From assembly GCF_020687245.1 (NCBI RefSeq), contig NZ_JAJEQG010000003.1:62001-126000 (forward strand): DNA of 64,000 nt, given 5' to 3'. The translations under genes and the position numbers were made by a program. Below are positions 44,122 to 52,094 of this stretch, piece by piece. The notes under the pieces were generated by a model. It saw nothing but the letters and a program-made list of their open reading frames with translations, ran no database searches and had not been told where the DNA came from. Origin of the DNA: Faecalibacterium longum CLA-AA-H243. GTDB taxonomy: Bacteria; Bacillota; Clostridia; Oscillospirales; Ruminococcaceae. How positions within the stretch are numbered: the first letter of the stretch is position 1; each line of letters begins with the position of its first letter.

Positions 44122-45108
44122 ATGAGAGAAAAGACGAAAAAGAAAGGGTCGATCAGCTACGCAAAATGGGGCTATATCTTCATTGCGCCGTTCTTCATCA
44201 TCTTTGCGGTATTTCAGCTGATCCCTCTGATCTCCACCATTTATTACAGCTTTTTTGAGTATTACCGCAGCGGCCTGAAAGTCATCGGCCCCAATTTTGC
44301 GGGCCTGAAAAACTACATCACCCTGTTTTCCACCGATCTGCCCAAGTATTTCAGCAACACCCTGATCCTGTGGATCATCGGCTTCATCCCGCAGATCGCC
44401 ATCTCCCTGCTGCTGGCAGCATGGTTCACCGACCTGCGGCTGAAGCTGAAGGGCCAGACCTTTTTCAAGACGGTCATCTACATGCCCAACCTCATCATGG
44501 CCTCGGCTTTCGCCATGCTCTTCTTTGCCCTGTTCTCCGACAATGGCCCGGTGAACGCCGTGCTCATGAGCATGGGCTGGACAACGGAGCCCATCAGCTT
44601 TCTGAATACGGTGTGGGGCAACCGCGCACTGGTAGGCCTGATGAACTTCCTGATGTGGTTCGGCAACACCACCATCATGCTGATGGCCGCCATTATGGGT
44701 GTGGACCCCACCCTGTACGAAGCCGCCGAACTGGACGGCTGCACCCCGAACCAGATGTTCTGGAAGATCACCATCCCGCTGATCCGCCCCATTCTGGTAT
44801 ATGTGATGATCACCTCCATGATCGGCGGCCTGCAGATGTTTGATGTGCCGCAGATTTTGACCAACGGCAAGGGTGGACCGGACCGCACCTCCACCACCAT
44901 GATCATGTATCTGAACAATCACCTGTTCAGCAAGAACTATGGCATGGCCGGTGCCGTTTCCGTGGTCCTGTTCCTGGTGTGCGCCGTGCTGTGTGTCGTG
45001 GTCTACTTCTCCCTCACCAAGGAGGATGACGGCCTGACCAAAGCCCAGCACAACGAGCTGAAAGCTGCAAAAAAGGTTGCTGCCAAGGCAGCAAAAGGGG
45101 GTAAGTGA
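44122..45108 (+). CDS. Sugar ABC transporter permease (MalF-type)
   Basis: 328 residues with six helices. The EAA loop that docks with the ATPase is YEAAELDGCTPNQMFWKITIPLIRP. N-terminal KWGYIFIAPFFIIFAVFQLIPL is typical for this family. ATG at 44122 follows GACAGGAGGCGATCCTT. The ATPase is not encoded here; a shared MsmK-type ATPase elsewhere is usual for such systems. Confidence 0.93.
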   Translation: MREKTKKKGSISYAKWGYIFIAPFFIIFAVFQLIPLISTIYYSFFEYYRSGLKVIGPNFAGLKNYITLFSTDLPKYFSNTLILWIIGFIPQIAISLLLAAWFTDLRLKLKGQTFFKTVIYMPNLIMASAFAMLFFALFSDNGPVNAVLMSMGWTTEPISFLNTVWGNRALVGLMNFLMWFGNTTIMLMAAIMGVDPTLYEAAELDGCTPNQMFWKITIPLIRPILVYVMITSMIGGLQMFDVPQILTNGKGGPDRTSTTMIMYLNNHLFSKNYGMAGAVSVVLFLVCAVLCVVVYFSLTKEDDGLTKAQHNELKAAKKVAAKAAKGGK

Positions 45109-45110
45109 AT

Positions 45111-45977
45111 ATGGCACACGCTCCGAAAACACGATCCGAAAAAGCAGTTCTGTCCGCGCGCCGTGCGTGGTGTTATCTGGTGCTGGTGCTCATCAGCTTT
45201 CTGTGCCTGTTCTTCTTCTATATTCTGATCGTCAACTCCACCCGCACCCACTTTGAGATCCAGAAGGGCTTCTCGCTGCTGCCCGGCAAGTCGATGCTCA
45301 CCAACTTCAAGAATGTGCTGGCCGACGCCAACATCCCGGTGGGCAGCGGCATCCGCAACAGTCTTATCGTGTCGGCCTGCTCTGCAGCCCTCAGCGTCTA
45401 CTTCTCGGCCCTGACGGCCTACGGCATCTATGCCTACAACTTCCGCTTCAAAAAGGCCGCTTTCGCCATCATCCTGCTCATCATGACCATGCCCACACAG
45501 GTGTCCGCACTGGGCTTTCTGCAGCTGATCACCAAGATGGGCCTGAAGAACAGCTTTATCCCGCTGATCGTCCCCAGCATCGCGGCACCCACCGTGTTCT
45601 TCTTCATGAAGCAGTATCTGGACGCTTCCCTCCCCATGGAGATCGTGGAGGCGGCCCGCATCGACGGGGCCGGCGAGTTCTACACCTTCAACCATATCGT
45701 ACTTCCCATCATGAAGCCGGCACTGGCCGTACAGGCCATTTTCTCCTTCGTGGCCAGCTGGAACAACTACTTCATTCCTGCTCTGGTACTGGACAGCGCC
45801 GACAAAAAGACCCTGCCCATCCTCATTGCCCAGCTGCGCAGTGCAGACTTCCTCAAGTTCGATATGGGCAAAGTCTACATGATGGTAGCCATCGCCATCC
45901 TGCCCGTCATCGTCGTCTATCTGCTGCTGAGCAAGTTCATTGTCCGCGGCATAGCTCTTGGCGGCGTGAAAGGCTGA
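45111..45977 (+). CDS. Sugar ABC transporter permease (MalG-type)
   Basis: 288 residues, six helices. EAA loop: VEAARIDGAGEFYTFNHIVLPIMKP. It pairs with the preceding permease. ATG at 45111 has GGGGG about 9 bases upstream; GTG at 45105 overlaps the stop of the preceding gene and is less likely. The C-terminus ends KFIVRGIALGGVKG as in most members. Confidence 0.93.
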   Translation: MAHAPKTRSEKAVLSARRAWCYLVLVLISFLCLFFFYILIVNSTRTHFEIQKGFSLLPGKSMLTNFKNVLADANIPVGSGIRNSLIVSACSAALSVYFSALTAYGIYAYNFRFKKAAFAIILLIMTMPTQVSALGFLQLITKMGLKNSFIPLIVPSIAAPTVFFFMKQYLDASLPMEIVEAARIDGAGEFYTFNHIVLPIMKPALAVQAIFSFVASWNNYFIPALVLDSADKKTLPILIAQLRSADFLKFDMGKVYMMVAIAILPVIVVYLLLSKFIVRGIALGGVKG

Positions 45978-46005
45978 TTTTCCACTCCGACTCAGATGCA
46001 AAAAC

Positions 46006-46043
46006 AGCAGAAGGCCCGTTTCCGAAGAAGCGGGCCTTCTGCT
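46006..46043. terminator. Terminator after the sugar ABC operon
   Basis: AGCAGAAGGCCCG (46006-46018) pairs perfectly with CGGGCCTTCTGCT (46031-46043), followed by ATTTTG. Confidence 0.85.
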
Positions 46044-46058
46044 ATTTTGTACGCAAAA

Positions 46059-46092
46059 CCGCCCCGGTTTCCGTAACAGGAAGCCGGGGCGG
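46059..46092 (-). terminator. Terminator of the nan operon (dispersed CCGCCCCGG family)
   Basis: CCGCCCCGGTTTCC (46059-46072) pairs with GGAAGCCGGGGCGG (46079-46092). The minus strand continues TTTTGCG. Near-identical hairpins occur at 54820-54853 and 56647-56683. Confidence 0.8.
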
Positions 46093-46104
46093 CTCGTTAT
46101 GCTA

Positions 46105-46743
46105 TTATAAAAGCGTCGGCACTTCCTTTGCCAGCAGATCAGCCAGCTGTGCGTGGCCCTTACGGGTCAGATGCATGAAGTCCACCTGATTGAACTCGCA
46201 GTCGGCAGCATTGAGGAAATGGACGTTCTGACGTTCCGCAACGATACGGAACTGCTCGGCCACACCCTTCGACTTTTCCACACAGCCCTCGCCCATGACG
46301 GCATCATGGAAACCATCGCCGATGCGGGGCGGGGCCACGACGAGGATATTGGGAGCCTTGGTCCCCCAGCAGTCCACGCTCTTGGCCTTGAGGATCAGCC
46401 GTTCCATACCCGCGCCGATGCAGGCGGCATTGGCGTTGAACCGCTCTTTGACGTCGTTGGTACCCAGCATGATGATGAGCAGATCGATGACTTCATGGCT
46501 CTTGAGGAGCGAATAAGCCACGCTCAGAGCGTCCATTGACTCATGGATGGGGTCCACGAAAACGGTCGTCCGGCCCGAAAGGCCCTCTTCCGTCACGAGA
46601 TAGTCGCTGCCAAGCGCCGTTTGCAGGCGGCAGGGCCAGCGCTCGTCCTCGTTGAAGCGGATGCCGTGGTCGGCACAGTCCGCCGGGTCGGCACAGTAGC
46701 CGTGGGTGTTGGAGTCGCCCAGACAAAGGATATGTTTTTTCAT
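46105..46743 (-). CDS. SGNH/GDSL hydrolase, possible sialate O-acetylesterase
   Basis: 212 residues. Block I LCLGDSNTHG (Ser nucleophile), block II gly in SGRTT, block III MLGTNDVKERF and the C-terminal catalytic pair DFMHLTRKGH define an SGNH esterase of the arylesterase/acetylxylan esterase type. No signal peptide, so cytoplasmic. As the last gene of the nan operon, 14 bases after the ROK kinase, a role in removing O-acetyl groups from imported sialic acid is a reasonable inference. ATG at 46743 follows AAAGGGGAAG. Confidence 0.85.
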   Translation of the reverse strand: MKKHILCLGDSNTHGYCADPADCADHGIRFNEDERWPCRLQTALGSDYLVTEEGLSGRTTVFVDPIHESMDALSVAYSLLKSHEVIDLLIIMLGTNDVKERFNANAACIGAGMERLILKAKSVDCWGTKAPNILVVAPPRIGDGFHDAVMGEGCVEKSKGVAEQFRIVAERQNVHFLNAADCEFNQVDFMHLTRKGHAQLADLLAKEVPTLL

Positions 46744-46757
46744 CGTCTCTTCCCCTT

Positions 46758-47687
46758 TCAAATCTCGCCCCGCGACTGGCGGAAATAGTAAACTGCGCCC
46801 ACCATGCCGGCGTCGTTGTGGAGCTGGGCGGCGCGGATCTCCAGTCCTTCCGCAAAAGCGGGCATCACAGAGGCACGCACTTTCTTGGCGACGGGGTCTA
46901 TCAGCAGCTCCTGCTGTGCGCTGACGCCGCCGCCGATGAGGATGAGCTGCGGGTTGAAGATATGCACCATGCCCGCAAGGCCCTGAGCGATCTCATCCGT
47001 CCAGTCGTCCAGAAGCGCCAGGATGGTGGGGTCGCCTGCATGGGCCGATTCAAAGATAGCGCGGCCATCCTTCCACTTCGGGTTCCGGGGCTGTGCGCCC
47101 CGCACCAGAGCGGTGGTTGCGGCGTACCGCTCCCAGCAGCCCGACGCGCCGCAGGTGCAGAACACGCCATCCAGCGCGTGGGTGCGGAAGTGTCCCAGCT
47201 CACCACCGAGACCCCGCGCACCTTCCAGCAGGCGGCCTCCGGTGAGGATGCCGCCGCCGACGCCGGTCCCCAGCGTGACACCGATGACGTCCGTGTAACC
47301 CTTCGCGCCGCCGACCCAGACTTCACCCAGCGTCATGCAGTTGGCGTCGTTGGCGACAGTGGTCGGCAGGCCGAACTTTGCTTCCAGCTCTGCTTTAATG
47401 GGGCTTCCGATGTAGTTGGGCAGGCTGCCGCAGGTCCCGGCCACGATGCCCTTTCTGGTGTCGATTTGTCCTGCGGCGGAAACGCCGATGCCCGCAAGGC
47501 CCTGCGGTTCAACAGCCTGCTCCTTGAGGAACTGTTCGGCAGCAGACAGCACCGTGGTGAGGATGGGCGTCTCGTAGTTGTCGAAGCAGACGCTCTGCTC
47601 CGTTTTGGAGAGCACACGGCCCTCTTCGTCCACGATGCCCAGTTTGACGGCAGTGCCGCCAATATCAATGGCAAGATACTGTTTCAT
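46758..47687 (-). CDS. nanK: ROK-family kinase, probable N-acetylmannosamine kinase
   Basis: 309 residues. LAIDIGGTAVKLGIVDEEG binds phosphate, and the ROK zinc motif is GELGHFRTHALDG then CTCGASGCWERY (CxCGxxGCxE complete). LGTGVGGGI is the second phosphate loop. Between nanE and the esterase, the likely substrate is N-acetylmannosamine. A glucokinase activity cannot be excluded from sequence. Confidence 0.85.
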   Translation of the reverse strand: MKQYLAIDIGGTAVKLGIVDEEGRVLSKTEQSVCFDNYETPILTTVLSAAEQFLKEQAVEPQGLAGIGVSAAGQIDTRKGIVAGTCGSLPNYIGSPIKAELEAKFGLPTTVANDANCMTLGEVWVGGAKGYTDVIGVTLGTGVGGGILTGGRLLEGARGLGGELGHFRTHALDGVFCTCGASGCWERYAATTALVRGAQPRNPKWKDGRAIFESAHAGDPTILALLDDWTDEIAQGLAGMVHIFNPQLILIGGGVSAQQELLIDPVAKKVRASVMPAFAEGLEIRAAQLHNDAGMVGAVYYFRQSRGEI

Positions 47688-47702
47688 AGTCGTATCTCCG
47701 TA

Positions 47703-48413
47703 TTATTTGTGCATGGCGTTGATGGCACCGGTGAAGCGGGCGGTGATCTCCGCCGGGCGGGTGATGGCACCGCCGACGACGAGGGCAAAAGCTCCGGCTT
47801 CCAGCGCCTTGACAGCCTGCTCAGGGTAATGGATATGACCCTCGGCGATGATCTTCGCCGGGCATTCCGCGGCCAGCTTGTGGACAAACTCAAAATCAAT
47901 ATCGTTGATTCCCTGCGTCTCGGGGGTGTAGCCGCGCATGGTGGTACCCACAAAATCAGCACCGGCCTCGGCGCAGAGCATGGCGTTCTCGAAATTGTCG
48001 CAGTCAGCCATGAGCAGCTGGTCGGGATATTTCGCCTTGATGGCGCGAATGAACTGGGCCGAAGTAGAGCCGTCGGGTCGGATGGCGGCAGTTCCCTGCA
48101 CGGCGAGGATGTCCACGCCGCAGGCCACCAGCTCGTCTACCTCTTTCATGGTGACGGTGATGTACATGGGGGTGCCGGGGTAATCCTTTTTGATGATGCC
48201 GATGACGGGCAGGTCCACCACCTGTTTGATCTGGGTGATGTCGCGGACGGTGTTGGCGCGGATGCCCACGGCTCCGCTCATGGCGGCGGCTTTCGCCATC
48301 AGGGGCATGACGCCGCCCTCTTTGGTGTAAAGAGGCTCCGTCTCAAGTGCCTGACAGGAGACGATGAGCCCGCCTTTGATTTGCTCAAACAGTTTTTCTT
48401 TCTCCATATCCAT
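47703..48413 (-). CDS. nanE: N-acetylmannosamine-6-phosphate 2-epimerase
   Basis: 236 residues. A TIM barrel with GLIVSCQALETEPLY, GAVGIRANTVRDI, PVIGIIKKDYPGT and IAEGHIHYPEQAV, all characteristic for NanE. It converts ManNAc-6-P to GlcNAc-6-P. The start overlaps the nanQ stop as TGATG (start at 48413; a second in-frame ATG lies at 48407). Confidence 0.95.
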   Translation of the reverse strand: MDMEKEKLFEQIKGGLIVSCQALETEPLYTKEGGVMPLMAKAAAMSGAVGIRANTVRDITQIKQVVDLPVIGIIKKDYPGTPMYITVTMKEVDELVACGVDILAVQGTAAIRPDGSTSAQFIRAIKAKYPDQLLMADCDNFENAMLCAEAGADFVGTTMRGYTPETQGINDIDFEFVHKLAAECPAKIIAEGHIHYPEQAVKALEAGAFALVVGGAITRPAEITARFTGAINAMHK

Positions 48414-48871
48414 CAATCCTCCATCCTGATTTTGATGACCACTTTACGCACATGAGCACATCCGGGGCGTGCCACGCCGGGCTTGTGCAGCTCGCCGGGG
48501 AAAAACAGGACGAACCGCCCCTCGCCCAGCGTGCCGCTGACGGCATCCGGACTGGTCCTGAAACCAATATCTCCCGTAAACTCCCCTGCCTCTTCGCCGG
48601 GCAGAGTCGTATAGCCCCAGCCCTCGCCGCCGGTCAAATCGATTTGAAGGTCAGCGTACTTTTTGTGGTATTCGAGGCGGGTGCTGTCGGGACTCAAATC
48701 GGCCTCCATCACGTTGATGAAGACGTTCTCGCCGTCCACCTCGGTGCGGCCCAGCGGCAAATCGTACAAATCGTGGGCCACATGGTAGGCGGTAAGATAG
48801 TCGATGGCGGTGTCAAGATTCCGGTGAAGCCCGCGATAACGGTTCAGGTGTTCCAGTGCGTCGCAGATCAT
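48413..48871 (-). CDS. nanQ: YhcH/YjgK/YiaL-family protein, N-acetylneuraminate anomerase
   Basis: 152 residues. The cupin-like family signature VFINVMEADLSP, LEYHKKYADLQIDL, FVLFFPGELHKPGV and VRKVVIKI is complete, including metal-binding His and Glu. Family members speed the anomerisation of sialic acid so the lyase gets its preferred form. Second half of the nan operon; a hairpin at 48918-48962 separates it from nanA. Confidence 0.9.
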   Translation of the reverse strand: MICDALEHLNRYRGLHRNLDTAIDYLTAYHVAHDLYDLPLGRTEVDGENVFINVMEADLSPDSTRLEYHKKYADLQIDLTGGEGWGYTTLPGEEAGEFTGDIGFRTSPDAVSGTLGEGRFVLFFPGELHKPGVARPGCAHVRKVVIKIRMED

Positions 48872-48917
48872 GTTGATTTTCTCCCAACTAAGTGTTTTTT
48901 AACAAAAGCACAAAGAG

Positions 48918-48962
48918 CGCCTGCCCTCTCCCCCTCATTGAGAGACGGAGAGGGGGCGCTTT
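48918..48962 (-). terminator. Hairpin between nanA and nanQ
   Basis: GCGCC...CCTCTCC pairs with GGAGAGG...GGCGC. The minus strand continues CTCTTTGTGCTTTTGTT, a weak T tract. Probably partial termination or a stabilising structure. Confidence 0.6.
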
Positions 48963-48970
48963 TTGATTTT

Positions 48971-49900
48971 TCAGAGTTTTGCGATGGCGGCTTCGATCAT
49001 GGCCTGTGCTTCGGCGACGATGGATTCATCTTCCGGGATGAGGCCGGGCATCGGCTCGCGGACGCCGCCCAGCTCAAGGCCGTACATCCGGCGCAGGATC
49101 TCCTTCTGCACTGCGTAGAGGTTGCCGTGGGCTTCGCACATCTTATAAATGATGCGGTCGGCGTCGTACTGAATGGCGCGGGCAGCTTCGATCTCACCCT
49201 TGTTGATGTGCTCGTTCATGGCAAGATACAGCTCCGGCATGACGGCATAGGTGCCGCCGATGCCGCCGTCCGCGCCGATGACGCGGCCGGAGACGAACTG
49301 CTCATCCGGGCCGTTGAAGACCACGAAATTGCCCTCACCACGGGCGGCAATGCCTGCATCCTTGAACATCTGGATGTCCTGGGTGGGCATGGAGCTGTTC
49401 TTGACGGCAACGACGTTGGGATTCTTGAGCATCTCGCGCAGCAGGCTCATGGTCAGGCCGGTGCCGGCCAGCTGGGGGATGTTGTAGATGACGAACTCGG
49501 TGTTGGGAGCCGCCGCCGACATATCGTTCCAATATTTGGCGATGGCGTACTCCGGCAGATGGAAGTAGATGGGCGGGATCGATGCAATGGCGTCCACGCC
49601 CACGCTCTCGGCGTGGCGGGCCAGCTCGACGCTGTCGGCGGTGTTGTTGCAGCCGACGTGTGCGATGACGGTCAGTTTGCCTTTGGCTTCACTCACGACG
49701 GCTTCCAGCACGGCCTTGCGCTCATCGACGTGCTGATAGATGCACTCACCGGAGGAGCCGCCCACATACACGCCCTTGACGCCCTTTGCAATCAGATGGC
49801 GGGTCAGTGCCTTGACGCCCTCGGTGGAGATATTGCCCTCTGCATCGTAGCAGGCATAGAAGGCCGGGATAACGCCCTGATACTTGGTAATGTCTTTCAT
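48971..49900 (-). CDS. nanA: N-acetylneuraminate lyase
   Basis: 309 residues. DapA superfamily with YVGGSSGECIY (GGSSGE substrate loop), VIYNIPQLAGTGL (Tyr) and the Schiff-base Lys in VAVKNSS. It splits N-acetylneuraminate to pyruvate and N-acetylmannosamine. The start at 49900 follows AAAGGACATGGACAA; the longer in-frame start at 49927 has no ribosome site. It follows the ABC transporter genes in the nan operon. Confidence 0.93.
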   Translation of the reverse strand: MKDITKYQGVIPAFYACYDAEGNISTEGVKALTRHLIAKGVKGVYVGGSSGECIYQHVDERKAVLEAVVSEAKGKLTVIAHVGCNNTADSVELARHAESVGVDAIASIPPIYFHLPEYAIAKYWNDMSAAAPNTEFVIYNIPQLAGTGLTMSLLREMLKNPNVVAVKNSSMPTQDIQMFKDAGIAARGEGNFVVFNGPDEQFVSGRVIGADGGIGGTYAVMPELYLAMNEHINKGEIEAARAIQYDADRIIYKMCEAHGNLYAVQKEILRRMYGLELGGVREPMPGLIPEDESIVAEAQAMIEAAIAKL

Positions 49901-49969
49901 TTGTCCATGTCCTTTCTGATAATTCAAGCCCTACACGCTCTCCGTTCGGGAAACGGCAGCAGCGCCCTC

Positions 49970-50070
49970 TTGCGGTTCCCAGCGTCCGCTTCGTGCCTTG
50001 GTGCGGCACTCGCGTCCTGCTGACCGCGGCGCCAAAAATCCCTCCCTGTTTCCGCCGCAGGCGGCGGTCG
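49970..50070. repeat. About 100-base dispersed element, copy 2
   Basis: From TTGCGGTTCCCAGCGTC to CCGCCGCAGGCGGCGGTCG, related to 11200-11299. It fills the gap between nanA and the permease gene and ends within the last few bases before the permease stop. Confidence 0.7.
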
Positions 50071-50075
50071 GGATT

Positions 50076-51044
50076 TTAGCCTTTGACCGCACCCATTGCG
50101 ATGCCCTTGGTGAAGTACTTCTGGAAGATAAGGAAGATGATGATGATCGGCACAGCGGCCAGAGCGGCACCTGCCATGATAAGGCCGAAGTCGGTGCTGT
50201 TCTCCGCCTGCAGCTTTGCGATGCCCAGCGAGATCGTCAGGTTGCTGGTGCTGGACAGCATGATGAGCTGCATGAAGTAATCGTTCCAGCTGTTGATGAA
50301 GGTGAAGATTGCCAGCGCGCCGATGCCCGGCTTGACCATCGGGAGCACGATGCTGACGAAGGTGCGCGCCTCGCTGGCACCGTCGATACGGGCCGCTTCC
50401 AGCATCTCGGTGGGGATGCCCTCACTGAACTGCTTCATCAAAAAGACGCCGAAGGGCCAGCCCACGATGGGGAAAATGACGGCCCAGATGGTATTGTAAA
50501 GGTTCAGTGCGCTCATCTCACGCAGCAGCGGGATGAGGATGACCTGCTTGGGCAGGGCCATTGCGCAGACGATGAGGGTGAAGAGCAGCTTGCGGCCGAC
50601 GAATCGCTTTTTTGCCAGCGCATAGCCTGCCATTGCGGCGGTGATGCAGGTGAGTATCATGGACATGACGGCCATGAACACGGTGTTTATCATCCAGCGC
50701 AGTGCGGCCGGAGCAGTTGGGCCGACGGAGAAATAGATCGGCTCTCCATCCGCGCTGAAAGAGTGGCTGAAGGGCACGGCCAGCTGCCACAGGGGTGCGC
50801 TCTTGCCTGCGAAAAGCTTCTGGTAGTTGGTCAGCACCCACTGGCTGGGCCACCACTCGGGGGTCGTGGAGTTGATGGCCGCGCCGGTCTTGAAGGAACC
50901 GGTAATGATCCAGTACAGCGGGAACGCGAACAGCACGGCCACGATGCTGATAAGGATGAGGGTCAGTATCATGTAAGCGCTCATCTTTTTCAGCTTGCTG
51001 GGGTGACGCTTCAACGGTTTCTGTTTTTTTGCAGTTGCAGTCAT
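50076..51044 (-). CDS. Sialic-acid ABC transporter permease (MalG-type)
   Basis: 322 residues with six helices. EAA loop: LEAARIDGASEARTFVSIVLPMVKP. Conserved C-terminus YFTKGIAMGAVKG. The basic N-terminus (MTATAKKQKPLKRH) is cytoplasmic. 15 bases after the partner permease. Its link to sialic acid rests on the operon. Confidence 0.92.
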   Translation of the reverse strand: MTATAKKQKPLKRHPSKLKKMSAYMILTLILISIVAVLFAFPLYWIITGSFKTGAAINSTTPEWWPSQWVLTNYQKLFAGKSAPLWQLAVPFSHSFSADGEPIYFSVGPTAPAALRWMINTVFMAVMSMILTCITAAMAGYALAKKRFVGRKLLFTLIVCAMALPKQVILIPLLREMSALNLYNTIWAVIFPIVGWPFGVFLMKQFSEGIPTEMLEAARIDGASEARTFVSIVLPMVKPGIGALAIFTFINSWNDYFMQLIMLSSTSNLTISLGIAKLQAENSTDFGLIMAGAALAAVPIIIIFLIFQKYFTKGIAMGAVKG

Positions 51045-51059
51045 TGCCCGGCACCTCCT

Positions 51060-51986
51060 TTAATTATCCTGACTGCCAAACTTGAACTGGACAGCCGACA
51101 GGATGGCGATGATAACGGCCAGCACAACGCCCATTGCGTTGCCGTAACCATAGCGGTAGAGCTTGAATGCAGTGTAGTAGATGTAGTACATGATGGTATC
51201 AGTGCTGTGGTTGGGGCCGCCGGAGGTCAGCAGCTGGATCAGTGCGAAGCACTGGAAGGAGTTGATGGTAGTGATGACCAGGATGTACAGGGTGGTGGGC
51301 ATGATGGCGGGCCACTTGATACGCCAGAAGCACTGGAAATCGGTGGCACCGTCCACTTCAGCAGCTTCCACGATGGACTGGTCTACGTTGCCCAGTGCGG
51401 AAACGTACAGCACGATGGGCTGGCCGACAGAAGTAGTCAGCAGGATGAGGATGATGCAGCCCAGAGCGTATTTTTCATCGCCCAGCCAGTTGATGTTCTT
51501 GTCGATGAGGCCCACAGCTTTGCCCAGATAGTTGAAGATGCCGTAGTAGTTGTTGTACATCCACTTCCACACGACGGTGACAGCCACCGAGCCGGTGACG
51601 ACCGGCAGGTAGAACACGCAGCGGAAGAGGCTGGTGGCCCACTCGGGCAAATCGACGATAGCCGAGCTGACCCACAGCGAGAACGCACAGGTCACAGGCA
51701 CCGAGACGACCACGATGATGAAGGTGTTGCGCAAAGCGCCGATGAAGATGGGGTCTGCGAACAGCTCTGCGTAGTTTGCAAAACCCACAAAGACGTCGGC
51801 ACGGTTCATGGTCGAGTCAAAAAAACTCGTGACCACGCAGAGTATCATGGGGTAAATGACGAAGCCGAGAAAAAAGATGAGGCTGGGCAGAAGGAACAGG
51901 TAGGAAGCGATGGTCTCCTGCCGAACCAGTGCGCTGCTGCGCTTCGGCTCTTTGATGCTTGCAGTCTTTGCAGCCAAAGAAATCAC
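51060..51986 (-). CDS. Sialic-acid ABC transporter permease (MalF-type)
   Basis: 308 residues, six helices; EAA loop VEAAEVDGATDFQCFWRIKWPAIMP. The start is GTG at 51986 with AAAGG close upstream. It comes after the binding-protein gene and an intervening hairpin. ATPase not encoded locally. Confidence 0.92.
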   Translation of the reverse strand: MISLAAKTASIKEPKRSSALVRQETIASYLFLLPSLIFFLGFVIYPMILCVVTSFFDSTMNRADVFVGFANYAELFADPIFIGALRNTFIIVVVSVPVTCAFSLWVSSAIVDLPEWATSLFRCVFYLPVVTGSVAVTVVWKWMYNNYYGIFNYLGKAVGLIDKNINWLGDEKYALGCIILILLTTSVGQPIVLYVSALGNVDQSIVEAAEVDGATDFQCFWRIKWPAIMPTTLYILVITTINSFQCFALIQLLTSGGPNHSTDTIMYYIYYTAFKLYRYGYGNAMGVVLAVIIAILSAVQFKFGSQDN

Positions 51987-52027
51987 CAGACCTTTCGTTC
52001 TGATTGGGTGCTTGTCTTACACAAAAT

Positions 52028-52062
52028 GCCCCTCCCTCGCCGGGATGTTCGAGGGAGGGGCA
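52028..52062 (-). terminator. Hairpin between nan binding protein and permeases
   Basis: GCCCCTCCCTCG pairs perfectly with CGAGGGAGGGGC across an 11-base loop; ATTTTGTG follows on the minus strand. Confidence 0.75.
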
Positions 52063-52094
52063 GTCATTACTTATTTGCCCTCAGGCGGAAAAGC

